Assembly: GCA_022710185.1 (NCBI GenBank)
Contig: JAKLHK010000003.1
Span: forward strand, 1-64,000
Length of the DNA stretch: 64,000 bases
Source: Bacteroidota bacterium
GTDB lineage: Bacteria > Bacteroidota > Bacteroidia > Bacteroidales > JAGNHN01
Direction: 5' to 3'
Every line of letters begins with the position of its first letter. The stretch's first letter is position 1. A model generated the notes under the pieces. The model was not told the DNA's origin and made no database searches. It saw only the letters and a list, made by a program, of their open reading frames with translations. The position numbers were made by a program, and so were the translations under genes. Shown piece after piece: positions 34,099 through 41,236 of the stretch.

Positions 34099-35997
34099 AT
34101 GGAACCTATGGGAAGTTTATTGCAGCGCATCGATTCGCCGGAGGACCTGCGACGGCTGAGCCGGGAGGAGCTTCCTGTCCTTTGCCGGGAGCTCCGGGAC
34201 CATATCATCGATGTGGTCTCGGCCAACGGCGGCCACCTGGGTGCCAGCCTGGGGGTGATCGAGCTGACGGTGGCCCTGCATTACGTTTTTCAAACCCCAG
34301 ACGACAAGCTGGTATGGGATGTGGGCCACCAGGCCTATGCCCACAAGATACTTACCGGCAGGAGGGAGGCCTTCCGAACCAACCGCCTGACGGGGGGGCT
34401 CTCGGGCTTCCCCAAGATGAAGGAGAGCCCCTACGACGCCTTCGGCACAGGGCATTCCAGTACCTCCATTTCCGCGGTACTTGGCATGGCCACTGCTTCC
34501 AGGCTGAGTGGCCATGACCGCCGCCAGCACATCGCCGTGATCGGCGACGGCTCCATGACCGCTGGACAGGCCATGGAAGCACTCAACAATGCCGGGGTTT
34601 CGGGCACCAATATCCTGGTGATCCTCAACGACAACGGCATTGCCATAGACGAAAGCGTAGGCGCCCTGAGCAAGTACCTTACCGACATCACCACCTCCAG
34701 AGCCTACAACCGGCTCAAGGACAATGTGTGGTATATGCTGGGCGGGGGGACCCGTTACGGTTCCTACCCCCGCAACGTAGTCAAGCAGCTCGGGGGGGCT
34801 GTGAAGAGCACCCTGCTCAGCCGTTCCAACCTCTTCGAGGCCTTCAATATGCGCTACTTCGGGCCGGTGGACGGGCACGACGTGGTCCGCCTGGTGCAGC
34901 TCCTTCAGGATCTCCATGACATCCCCGGTCCACGCCTGCTGCACCTGATGACGGTCAAGGGGAAAGGCTACGATGCCGCCGAGCGCGACCAGACGGCATA
35001 CCATTCCCCGGGAAGCTTCGACCGCCGTACGGGCATTGTACGCAAGGAAGACTGCAGCACCCAGGCGCCGAAGTACCAGCATGTCTTCGGCAAGACCCTG
35101 CTGGAACTGGCCAGGAAAGATGCGCGGATCGTTGGTATCACACCCGCTATGCCTTCGGGTTGTTCCATGAACATCATGATGGAGGCCCTGCCGGAACGGA
35201 CCTTCGACGTCGGCATTGCCGAGCAGCATGCCGTGACCTTTGCCGCAGGACTGGCTACCCAGGGCTGTATCCCCTTTTGCAATATCTATTCTTCCTTTCT
35301 CCAAAGGGCTTACGACCAGGTGATCCACGACGTGGCCCTGCAGGGGCTGCCTGTGGTGCTTTGCCTGGACCGGGGGGGGCTGGTGGGGGAGGATGGCCCT
35401 ACTCACCATGGGGTATATGACCTGGCCTACCTCCGGGCCATCCCGGGCCTGAGCATCGCCTCGCCCATGGATGAGTGCGAGCTCAGGCATATGATGTTCA
35501 CCGCCGCTCAGGGCGTTGCCGGCCCCATGGCCATACGCTCCCCCAGGGGCCGGGGCGTATGCCCTGACTGGAGGGTGGAGATGCTGCCCCTGAGCCTGGG
35601 CAAGGGGCGGCGGCTGCGGGAAGGTAAGGATGTAGCGATCCTCAGCCTGGGGCATCCCGGGAACTTCGCGGCCGAGGCGGCAGAGCGGCTGGCGGCCGAA
35701 GGCATTTCGGCAGCCCATTACGACCTGCGGTTCCTTAAGCCCCTGGACGGGGAGCTGCTGGATGAGGTCTTCAACAGGCACCAGCGGCTGATCACCGTGG
35801 AGGACGGGACCCTGAGCGGGGGCTTCGGCAGTGCCGTACTGGAGTATATGCAGGAGCGGGCTTACCACGCGAGGGTGGTGCGCCTGGGCGTGCCCGACCG
35901 CTTCATCGGGCAGGGCAGCCTGAAGGAGCTCTACCGTGAATGCGGTTTCGACGCCGAGGGCATCATCGCTGCCGCTCGCGTCCTCTGCAGGCCCTGA
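34099..35997 (+). CDS. dxs: 1-deoxy-D-xylulose-5-phosphate synthase
   Basis: DXS condenses pyruvate and glyceraldehyde 3-phosphate in the first step of the MEP isoprenoid pathway. The 632-residue thiamine-diphosphate enzyme has the full family length. Visible motifs are SANGGHLGASLGVIELTVALHY, the cofactor motif GDGSMTAGQAMEALNNAG, NDNGIAIDESVGALS, and the catalytic-Glu region VGIAEQHAVTFAAGLA. The C-terminal transketolase-like domain contains ITVEDGTLSGGFGSAVLEY. A second ATG at 34108 is possible. The transporter gene that follows has its own promoter. Confidence 0.97.
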   Translation: MEPMGSLLQRIDSPEDLRRLSREELPVLCRELRDHIIDVVSANGGHLGASLGVIELTVALHYVFQTPDDKLVWDVGHQAYAHKILTGRREAFRTNRLTGGLSGFPKMKESPYDAFGTGHSSTSISAVLGMATASRLSGHDRRQHIAVIGDGSMTAGQAMEALNNAGVSGTNILVILNDNGIAIDESVGALSKYLTDITTSRAYNRLKDNVWYMLGGGTRYGSYPRNVVKQLGGAVKSTLLSRSNLFEAFNMRYFGPVDGHDVVRLVQLLQDLHDIPGPRLLHLMTVKGKGYDAAERDQTAYHSPGSFDRRTGIVRKEDCSTQAPKYQHVFGKTLLELARKDARIVGITPAMPSGCSMNIMMEALPERTFDVGIAEQHAVTFAAGLATQGCIPFCNIYSSFLQRAYDQVIHDVALQGLPVVLCLDRGGLVGEDGPTHHGVYDLAYLRAIPGLSIASPMDECELRHMMFTAAQGVAGPMAIRSPRGRGVCPDWRVEMLPLSLGKGRRLREGKDVAILSLGHPGNFAAEAAERLAAEGISAAHYDLRFLKPLDGELLDEVFNRHQRLITVEDGTLSGGFGSAVLEYMQERAYHARVVRLGVPDRFIGQGSLKELYRECGFDAEGIIAAARVLCRP

Positions 35998-36027
35998 GCC
36001 CTAACCGGGCGGTGCCGGCTTTTCCTG

Positions 36028-36035
36028 TACCTTTG
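36028..36035 (+). promoter_or_regulatory. Promoter of the TSUP-iaaA pair, -7 element
   Basis: TACCTTTG fits TAnnTTTG. The predicted start near 36042 leaves a leader of only about 9 nt. Confidence 0.6.
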
Positions 36036-36050
36036 CCCAAATTCTTCCCG

Positions 36051-36833
36051 ATGACCGTCACCGAGATCATCCTGCTGAACATCGCCGGTTTCCTGGCCGG
36101 GTTTATCAACACCCTGGCGGGGGGCGGTTCCATGATCACCCTGGCCATGCTTATTATGGTGGGACTGCCAGCCCCGGTGGCCAACGGGACCAACCGGGTG
36201 GCCATCTTCCTCCAAACCCTGGCGGCTACCGGCAGCTTCCGTCAGCAGAAGGTGCTCGACACCCGCAAAGCCCTCGCCCTCGGCATCCCCTCGGTTCTGG
36301 GCTCCATCATAGGGGCCAAGATCGCCGTGGATATCAATGAAAGAGTCTTCGAACGCGCCATAGGGGTGATCCTCATTCTCATGCTGTTCATCATCCTGGC
36401 CAAGCCCAAGCGCTGGCTTAAGGGACATACCGAAATCACCGCCAGCAAAGTGACCGTCTGGCAGGTCATCCTGTTCTTTTTGATCGGGATTTACGGGGGC
36501 TTCATCCATGTCGGAGTGGGGTACTTCCTGCTGGCCGGCATCGTCCTGGGCGCCGGCTACGACCTGGTAAGGGCCAACGCGATCAAGGTGATGGTGGTGT
36601 TGTTGTACGTGCCCTTCACCTTGTTGGTATTCATGCTCAGCGATCAGGTCAATTACCTCTACGGGTTCATCATGGCCATAGGCAATGTGCTTGGCGCGGT
36701 GTTGGCCAGCCGCATGGCCGTAAAGCGGGGCAGCGTTTTCGTCCAGTGGGTCATGGTGGTGGTGATCCTCCTAACCTCCGCTGACCTGTTCGGTCTGCTG
36801 GATATCAAGTACCTCGTCTCATTAATCCTTTAG
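36051..36833 (+). CDS. TSUP-family (TauE/SafE) sulfite/anion permease
   Basis: A 260-residue inner-membrane protein of the TSUP/DUF81 family, which exports or imports sulfur-containing anions such as sulfite, sulfoacetate or thiosulfate. It has about eight hydrophobic segments and the family's internal duplication: NIAGFLAGFINTLAGGGSMITLAML in the first half and FFLIGIYGGFIHVGVGYFLLAGIVL in the second, each with the Gly-rich signature. The ATG at 36051 follows the promoter directly; an open upstream frame overlapping dxs is not supported. The substrate cannot be told from sequence. It is followed 2 nt later by an isoaspartyl peptidase gene. Confidence 0.9.
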   Translation: MTVTEIILLNIAGFLAGFINTLAGGGSMITLAMLIMVGLPAPVANGTNRVAIFLQTLAATGSFRQQKVLDTRKALALGIPSVLGSIIGAKIAVDINERVFERAIGVILILMLFIILAKPKRWLKGHTEITASKVTVWQVILFFLIGIYGGFIHVGVGYFLLAGIVLGAGYDLVRANAIKVMVVLLYVPFTLLVFMLSDQVNYLYGFIMAIGNVLGAVLASRMAVKRGSVFVQWVMVVVILLTSADLFGLLDIKYLVSLIL

Positions 36834-36835
36834 TC

Positions 36836-37846
36836 ATGATCCCTTCCGTGCGAAATATTTATAGAAAAGCCGGCAATGTTTTCCTCTTGCTCGGGACTTC
36901 CTTGCTGCTCACCTCCTGTTATTATATGATGGACAAGGGCGAGGATGGCCCGGTAGAGTACATGATCGCGGTGCATGGGGGGGCAGGCAGCATGGATGCT
37001 GAGATGCCCGAAGCCATGCAGCAGGCGTATCATGCTGCGCTGCGGCAGGCCCTGTTGGCTGGGGAAGAAGTGCTGAAGGCCGGGGGTACGGCGGTGGAGG
37101 CCGTGGAAGCCGCCATCCGGGTGATGGAGGACGACTCCCTCTTCAATGCCGGGAAGGGTGCCGTATATAATGCCGACGGGCAGCATGAGCTGGATGCGTC
37201 CATCATGGAAGGGAAGTTCCATACCGCCGGGGCCGTGGCCGGGGTACGCCAGGTGCGAAACCCCATCACCGCCGCACGCCTGGTGATGACCGAGACCCCC
37301 CATGTGATGCTGGTGGGCCCGGGAGCCGACGCCTTCGCCTTAGAAATGGGCATGGACCCCGTGGATTCATCGTATTTCTGGACCACGCGCCATAGGACAA
37401 GGTACCAGGAAGCCCTGGCGAAGCAAGGGAAAAAGCTGGGCACCGTGGGCGCCGTGGCTCGCGACCGGGATGGCAACCTCGCCGCTGGGACTTCCACGGG
37501 AGGGATGGCCATGAAGAAGTATGGCAGGGTGGGTGACAGTCCGGTCATTGGGGCCGGGACCTGGGCCGACAATGCCACGTGCGCGGTATCCTGCACCGGC
37601 CACGGGGAGTATTTTATACGGTATGGCGTGGCCCACGAGCTGAGCAGCCTGATGGAACACCGCAAATGGCCCCTGGAACGGGCCGCCAACCACCTGGTGA
37701 TGCAGGAACTGAAGACGATGGACGCCTCCGGTGGGTTGATCGCCGTGGACACTTACGGCAATATCGTGATGCCCTTCAACACCCAGGGCATGTTCCGCGG
37801 CTATGTCAAGGAAGGCCAGGAACCCCTGACCTATATCTTCAAATAG
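36836..37846 (+). CDS. iaaA: Isoaspartyl peptidase/L-asparaginase lipoprotein
   Basis: An N-terminal-nucleophile hydrolase that cleaves isoaspartyl dipeptides and asparagine, made as a precursor that self-cleaves before Thr203 (KLGTVGAVARD). The 336-residue protein shows IAVHGGAGS, VEAVEAAIRVMEDDSLFNAGKGAVYN, ELDASIMEG and STGGMAMKKYGRVGDSPVIGAGTWADN, all family landmarks. The N-terminus is a lipoprotein signal (FLLLGTSLLLTSC, acylated Cys28), so the enzyme is probably tethered in the periplasm. It starts 2 nt after the TSUP permease stop and is cotranscribed with it. Confidence 0.94.
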   Translation: MIPSVRNIYRKAGNVFLLLGTSLLLTSCYYMMDKGEDGPVEYMIAVHGGAGSMDAEMPEAMQQAYHAALRQALLAGEEVLKAGGTAVEAVEAAIRVMEDDSLFNAGKGAVYNADGQHELDASIMEGKFHTAGAVAGVRQVRNPITAARLVMTETPHVMLVGPGADAFALEMGMDPVDSSYFWTTRHRTRYQEALAKQGKKLGTVGAVARDRDGNLAAGTSTGGMAMKKYGRVGDSPVIGAGTWADNATCAVSCTGHGEYFIRYGVAHELSSLMEHRKWPLERAANHLVMQELKTMDASGGLIAVDTYGNIVMPFNTQGMFRGYVKEGQEPLTYIFK

Positions 37847-37864
37847 TCGTAACCAATTCTTTCC

Positions 37865-38090
37865 TTACTTTCTTTTGCTCACCCAAAAGAAAGTAACAAA
37901 GAAAAGGGTGACCTGGGTTTTCCGCGACCCACTTAGGGCTTGATCCCTGAAAAAGCCAAGCCGTTCGTCGCCCGATCAACGGTTGACTATATTATAGATT
38001 TAAGGGATTTGTGCTCCTCACTTCTCCGCCTTTTTCTGCGGGATCTTCGCCCAGTGGGTACCCCGCGTCAAACCCAAAGGCAGAAAAAGG
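37865..38090. repeat. Inverted-repeat-rich intergenic element
   Basis: A perfect 13-bp stem (37865-37877 with 37884-37896, arms TTACTTTCTTTTG and its complement) is followed by a second perfect 11-bp inverted repeat (38029-38039 with 38080-38090). The first hairpin resembles a dispersed repeat I recall from many bacterial genomes. It occupies the front half of the 533-nt gap after iaaA; 38091-38208 shows nothing recognisable. Confidence 0.6.
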
Positions 38091-38208
38091 ACGATACCCA
38101 GGAATTCCGGTGTCGGCTAAAATCCATTAAAATGGGCTTGAATGTTAAATCATTCACCTTAACACTGTGCACTGCTTAAATCCTCAGGCTTGTTTTACTA
38201 CGGAAATC

Positions 38209-38266
38209 CAACGAGGCCCGCCCGGCCTGAGGGCAAAAATCATTTCTCATTGCGCAGTGCTCGAAG
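38209..38266 (+). repeat. ~175-bp dispersed repeat, partial copy C
   Basis: This 58-nt stretch matches the 3' third of copies A and B (CAACGAGGCCCGCCCGGCCT, GAGGGCAA, and CATTGCGCAGTGCTC near the end). The 5' two thirds, with the long-range stem partner, are missing. Confidence 0.8.
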
Positions 38267-38298
38267 TCAATGACCTCTGCCTTCAGGAAATGAATTGC

Positions 38299-38327
38299 AA
38301 AAAAAGTCCGCAGACAGGGCCACGGAC
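38299..38327 (-). terminator. Intrinsic terminator after the dCMP deaminase gene
   Basis: On the minus strand GTCCG (from 38327) and CGGAC (ending at 38306) close a 12-nt loop and are followed by seven T. It lies about 50 nt beyond the heptamer array that follows the gene. Confidence 0.6.
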
Positions 38328-38351
38328 AATAATTAACATTCTATATTGCTG

Positions 38352-38379
38352 AATATCAGATATCAGATATCTGATATCC
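38352..38379 (-). repeat. TGATATC-family heptamers after the dCMP deaminase stop
   Basis: Four units (plus strand AATATCA, GATATCA, GATATCT, GATATCC in phase) run right up to the stop codon at 38380. In gene sense they read TGATATC-type, the same orientation as the arrays after sufB, sufT and the ABC-F gene. Confidence 0.8.
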
Positions 38380-38880
38380 CTACTGCTTATCATACTTCAG
38401 CACCTCGTCGTAGACATAATCGAGCTGCACCCCAGCCTGGCGGAAAAGGTCTTCGGACTCGGCGCCGGCGTGATATTTCCTTTCGCACACCACCCGGACG
38501 ATCCCGCAGTTGATGATGAGCATGGCGCAGGTGCGGCAGGGCGTCATGCGGCAGTATAGGGTGGCCCCTTCCAGGGCGACGCCCAGCCTGGCCGCCTGGC
38601 AAATGGCGTTTTGCTCGGCATGCACCGTCCGCACGCAGTGCTGGGTTACACGGCCGTCGTCGTGCACCACCTGCTTGAAGAGGTGCCCGACCTCATCACA
38701 GTGGGGAAGCCCGGTGGGGGAACCGACATATCCGGTCACGAGGATCTGACGGTTGCGCGCGATCACGCACCCGCTGCGGCCCCGGTCGCAGGTGGCACGC
38801 TTGGCTATGGCATTGGCCACTTCCATGAAGTACTCGTCCCAGCTTGGACGGATATAAGCGCTCGGGTCGTTTTGGTTCAT
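38380..38880 (-). CDS. dCMP deaminase family protein
   Basis: A zinc-dependent deaminase of 166 residues, most likely converting dCMP to dUMP for dTTP synthesis. It has the zinc motifs RTVHAEQNAI (His and catalytic Glu) and PCRTCAMLIINCGI, plus the ComEB/dCMP-type first half SWDEYFMEVANAIAKRATCDRGRSGCVIARN. Its start codon overlaps the stop of the upstream P-loop kinase gene (ATGA), so translation is coupled. It is followed by a heptamer array and a terminator. Confidence 0.92.
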   Translation of the reverse strand: MNQNDPSAYIRPSWDEYFMEVANAIAKRATCDRGRSGCVIARNRQILVTGYVGSPTGLPHCDEVGHLFKQVVHDDGRVTQHCVRTVHAEQNAICQAARLGVALEGATLYCRMTPCRTCAMLIINCGIVRVVCERKYHAGAESEDLFRQAGVQLDYVYDEVLKYDKQ

Positions 38881-39452
38881 GGGTTATTTTTCTCGGTAGC
38901 GTTCAGTGTATGAAGGACATCCTCCACTTCTTTCTCCAGGGCAGCGATGCTGCCGTCGTTGCGGAAGACATGATCGGCCAGGGCGATGCAGGCCCTGAGG
39001 TTTTGCGCGCTGGGATCGCTCGCGTCCATCTCCCGGGCTTCGTTGGCCAGGAAGGTATCGAATGAGATATGGTCCGTTTCGGAGGCCCTGTCGCGGATGC
39101 GCTCATAGCGCACCTCCGGGGCGGCGTCGACGGCAAAGAGGGTGAACTTCCCTTTGGCCCGCAGGGCCATCACCTCGCCCGGGGTGCGGATGCTTTCGAT
39201 CACGCAGTCGCCTTGCCCTTCCACTGCCCGGTCGTACAATATCTCGACGAGGATGGACGGCCCGTGTTCACGGCGGAGCCCATTGGCCACCACCACCATG
39301 CTGTCGCGGTTTACCGGCAGGCCCTGCGCGAGAATATGCTCGGTTACCAGTCCCCTTACCGAAAAATGCCGGTAACCGTAATTGCGCACCAGGAATTCCA
39401 CTATCGTGCCCTTCCCTGCGCCCAGGGTTCCCGTGATTCCGATGATGTTCAT
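38877..39452 (-). CDS. P-loop nucleotide kinase-like protein
   Basis: A 191-residue cytosolic P-loop protein of the AAA/adenylate-kinase-like superfamily. Walker A is GTLGAGKGT (residues 7-15). An LID-like Arg region follows (RYERIRDRASETDHISFDTFLANEAREM), with DVIESIRTPGEVMALR in the middle. It resembles dephospho-CoA kinase and nucleoside-monophosphate kinases but matches neither exactly. The ATGA overlap with the dCMP deaminase gene suggests a deoxynucleotide role, perhaps a dNMP kinase; this is inference. The ATG at 39452 is chosen over upstream codons that would translate heptamer repeat DNA. It lies 4 nt from the -7 element, so the mRNA may be leaderless. Confidence 0.75.
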   Translation of the reverse strand: MNIIGITGTLGAGKGTIVEFLVRNYGYRHFSVRGLVTEHILAQGLPVNRDSMVVVANGLRREHGPSILVEILYDRAVEGQGDCVIESIRTPGEVMALRAKGKFTLFAVDAAPEVRYERIRDRASETDHISFDTFLANEAREMDASDPSAQNLRACIALADHVFRNDGSIAALEKEVEDVLHTLNATEKNNP

Positions 39453-39456
39453 GGGC

Positions 39457-39464
39457 CAAAAGTA
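39457..39464 (-). promoter_or_regulatory. Promoter of the kinase-deaminase pair
   Basis: TACTTTTG on the minus strand fits TAnnTTTG. The start codon follows after only four bases, predicting a leaderless transcript. Confidence 0.58.
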
Positions 39465-39482
39465 CGGAATGAAGCGGTGATG

Positions 39483-39531
39483 TTCCATATTCCATGTTCT
39501 ATGTTGTAGGTTGTATGTTGTCCGCTGCCCG
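39483..39531 (-). repeat. CATAGAA-family heptamer array upstream of the kinase gene
   Basis: Plus-strand units TTCCATA, TTCCATG, TTCTATG, TTGTAGG, TTGTATG, TTGTCCG, CTGCCCG are in phase. On the gene strand they read CATAGAA, CATGGAA and related forms, the same units as the large array at 53024-53163. Confidence 0.78.
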
Positions 39532-39587
39532 CTCCTTTGGTCCTTGTCAATGTGCACTGAGCACTGAGCCTTAAGCATTGATATCCT

Positions 39588-39595
39588 TATCTTTG
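39588..39595 (+). promoter_or_regulatory. manA promoter, -7 element
   Basis: TATCTTTG fits TAnnTTTG, with a predicted start near 39602 and a leader of about 12 nt. Confidence 0.6.
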
Positions 39596-39613
39596 CTGCA
39601 AACTGAATTTGAA

Positions 39614-40585
39614 ATGCTTTATCCGCTGAAATTCAAAGATATATATAAGGAAAAGGTATGGGGGGGACGACGTCTGTCCTCCTTGCTCGGTAAGGACACC
39701 TCGCCCATAGCGGATTGCGGAGAGGCCTGGGTACTGTCAGGGCTTCCCGGGGACGCCTCAGAAGTATCGAACGGATACCTCGCCGGCAACAGCCTGAACG
39801 AACTGGTGGAGATATACATGGACGATCTGGTGGGTGAGACTGCCTACGAGCGTTACGGGGAGGAGTTCCCCCTGCTCTTCAAGTTCATCGATGCCCACGA
39901 CTGGCTTTCGGTGCAGGTGCATCCCGATGACATCCTGGCCCGGGAGCGGGGAATGGCCCGCGGCAAGACGGAGTTGTGGTACGTCATTCACGCCGAACCC
40001 GGGGCCCAGCTCATCAGCGGGTTCAATCAGGCCCTTACGGAGAAGGTGTACCTCGACCATCTGGCGATGGGGAAACTGAAGGACATCCTGAATTTTACTG
40101 AAGTGAAGAAAGGCGACGTATTCTTCATGCCCCCGGGAAGGGTGCATGCCCTGGGTCCGGGAATTGTCATTGCCGAGGTGCAGCAGGCGGCCGATATCAC
40201 CTACCGCATTTATGACTGGGACCGGCCTGACAAGGACGGACAGATGCGTGAGCTCCATACCGAACTGGCCATGAAGGCATTGGACCTTAGTGGGCTGGGT
40301 GAGGAAAGGCTGCATTACCATACTGTCCTCAACCAAACCATGCCCTTGTCCTCCAACGATCATTTCCGCTGCGGGCTGCTTCACCTGACCCAAAGCCTGC
40401 ACAAGGACCTGCGCTATGCCGATGTCTGTGTGGTATACCTCTGCCTGGGCGGGCAGGCCACCCTCGCCTGGGAAGAGGGTTCGGAGGAGATCAGGGCCGG
40501 AGAAGCTGTCCTTGTGCCGGCCATGATGGACAGCATCAGCCTAAGACCGCATGGATCAGCCAGTTTCCTGGAGGTCAGCCCCTGA
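39614..40585 (+). CDS. manA: Class I mannose-6-phosphate isomerase
   Basis: It interconverts mannose 6-phosphate and fructose 6-phosphate in a zinc-dependent cupin fold. The 323-residue protein is of the short Bacteroidota/Firmicutes type. Landmarks are KVWGGRRLSSLLGK, FPLLFKFIDAHDWLSVQVHPDD (metal ligands Gln and His), MARGKTELWYVIHAEPGA (Glu ligand) and VFFMPPGRVHALGPGIVIAEVQQAADITYRIYDWDRPD, which contains the last His ligand and the active-site region. The ATG at 39614 is preferred over an in-frame TTG at 39578 that lies before the promoter. Confidence 0.95.
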   Translation: MLYPLKFKDIYKEKVWGGRRLSSLLGKDTSPIADCGEAWVLSGLPGDASEVSNGYLAGNSLNELVEIYMDDLVGETAYERYGEEFPLLFKFIDAHDWLSVQVHPDDILARERGMARGKTELWYVIHAEPGAQLISGFNQALTEKVYLDHLAMGKLKDILNFTEVKKGDVFFMPPGRVHALGPGIVIAEVQQAADITYRIYDWDRPDKDGQMRELHTELAMKALDLSGLGEERLHYHTVLNQTMPLSSNDHFRCGLLHLTQSLHKDLRYADVCVVYLCLGGQATLAWEEGSEEIRAGEAVLVPAMMDSISLRPHGSASFLEVSP

Positions 40586-40684
40586 ATTTTCCAGGTTCCC
40601 CGCAGCTCCCCTCATTCAGCAATGGGAAAGTTCATTAATTTGGCCCCTCATTTGCATCATGAAGGAAAACCTCAATCCCAAATC

Positions 40685-41206
40685 ATGAAAAAGATACTGA
40701 TCCCCATGCTTCTCCTCCTTCCCTGCTTTCTTTTCGCCCAGCAAGAGGCCGCAGGCAAGAAGCTTCCTTCGGTCGACGTCAAGGACCTGGACGGTAAGAC
40801 GGTAAACACCGCCACCTTGAACAACGAAGGCAGCCCTATGATCATCAGCTTCTGGGCCCTATGGTGCAAGCCCTGCATACAGGAGCTCACCACCATTGCA
40901 GATGTATACGCCGACTGGCAGGCAGAGACCGGGGTAAAGCTTGTGGCTGTTTCCATCGACGATTCGCGCAGCTCGTCCAGGGTGGGCCCAACGGTGAACG
41001 GAAAAGGATGGGAATACGAAGTCCTGCTGGACCAGAACGGGGACTTCAAGCGTGCCATGAACGTCAACATGATACCGCATACCTTTCTGGTGAATGCCAA
41101 AGGGGAGATCGTGTGGCAGCACACTTCGTTCTCCGAGGGCAGCGAGCTGCAGCTCATCGAACTGGTGCGCAAACTCAAGCGGGGTGAAGACATCTCCGGT
41201 CATTAG
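40685..41206 (+). CDS. TlpA-like periplasmic thioredoxin
   Basis: A 173-residue secreted thioredoxin-fold protein. The signal peptide is MKKILIPMLLLLPCFLFA, cut before Gln. The AhpC-TSA/TlpA domain carries the redox motif WCKPC in FWALWCKPCIQELT (about residues 60-64). The cis-Pro region is NMIPHTFLVNAKGEIVW. TlpA-like proteins keep periplasmic protein thiols reduced. It opens a three-gene unit with a DUF6029 barrel protein and an Omp28-type lipoprotein, spaced 30 and 12 nt. The ATG at 40685 is chosen because the upstream in-frame ATG at 40622 would bury the signal peptide. A weak promoter (TTAATTTG, 40635-40642) is possible. Confidence 0.92.
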   Translation: MKKILIPMLLLLPCFLFAQQEAAGKKLPSVDVKDLDGKTVNTATLNNEGSPMIISFWALWCKPCIQELTTIADVYADWQAETGVKLVAVSIDDSRSSSRVGPTVNGKGWEYEVLLDQNGDFKRAMNVNMIPHTFLVNAKGEIVWQHTSFSEGSELQLIELVRKLKRGEDISGH

Positions 41207-41236
41207 ACCGATTATCCACCAAGCCATTTCATACGC

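Noticed and set aside
35940-36050. Upstream extension of the TSUP permease into dxs
   Set aside because: The extension is Arg/Pro-rich, contains the promoter and precedes the natural first membrane helix.
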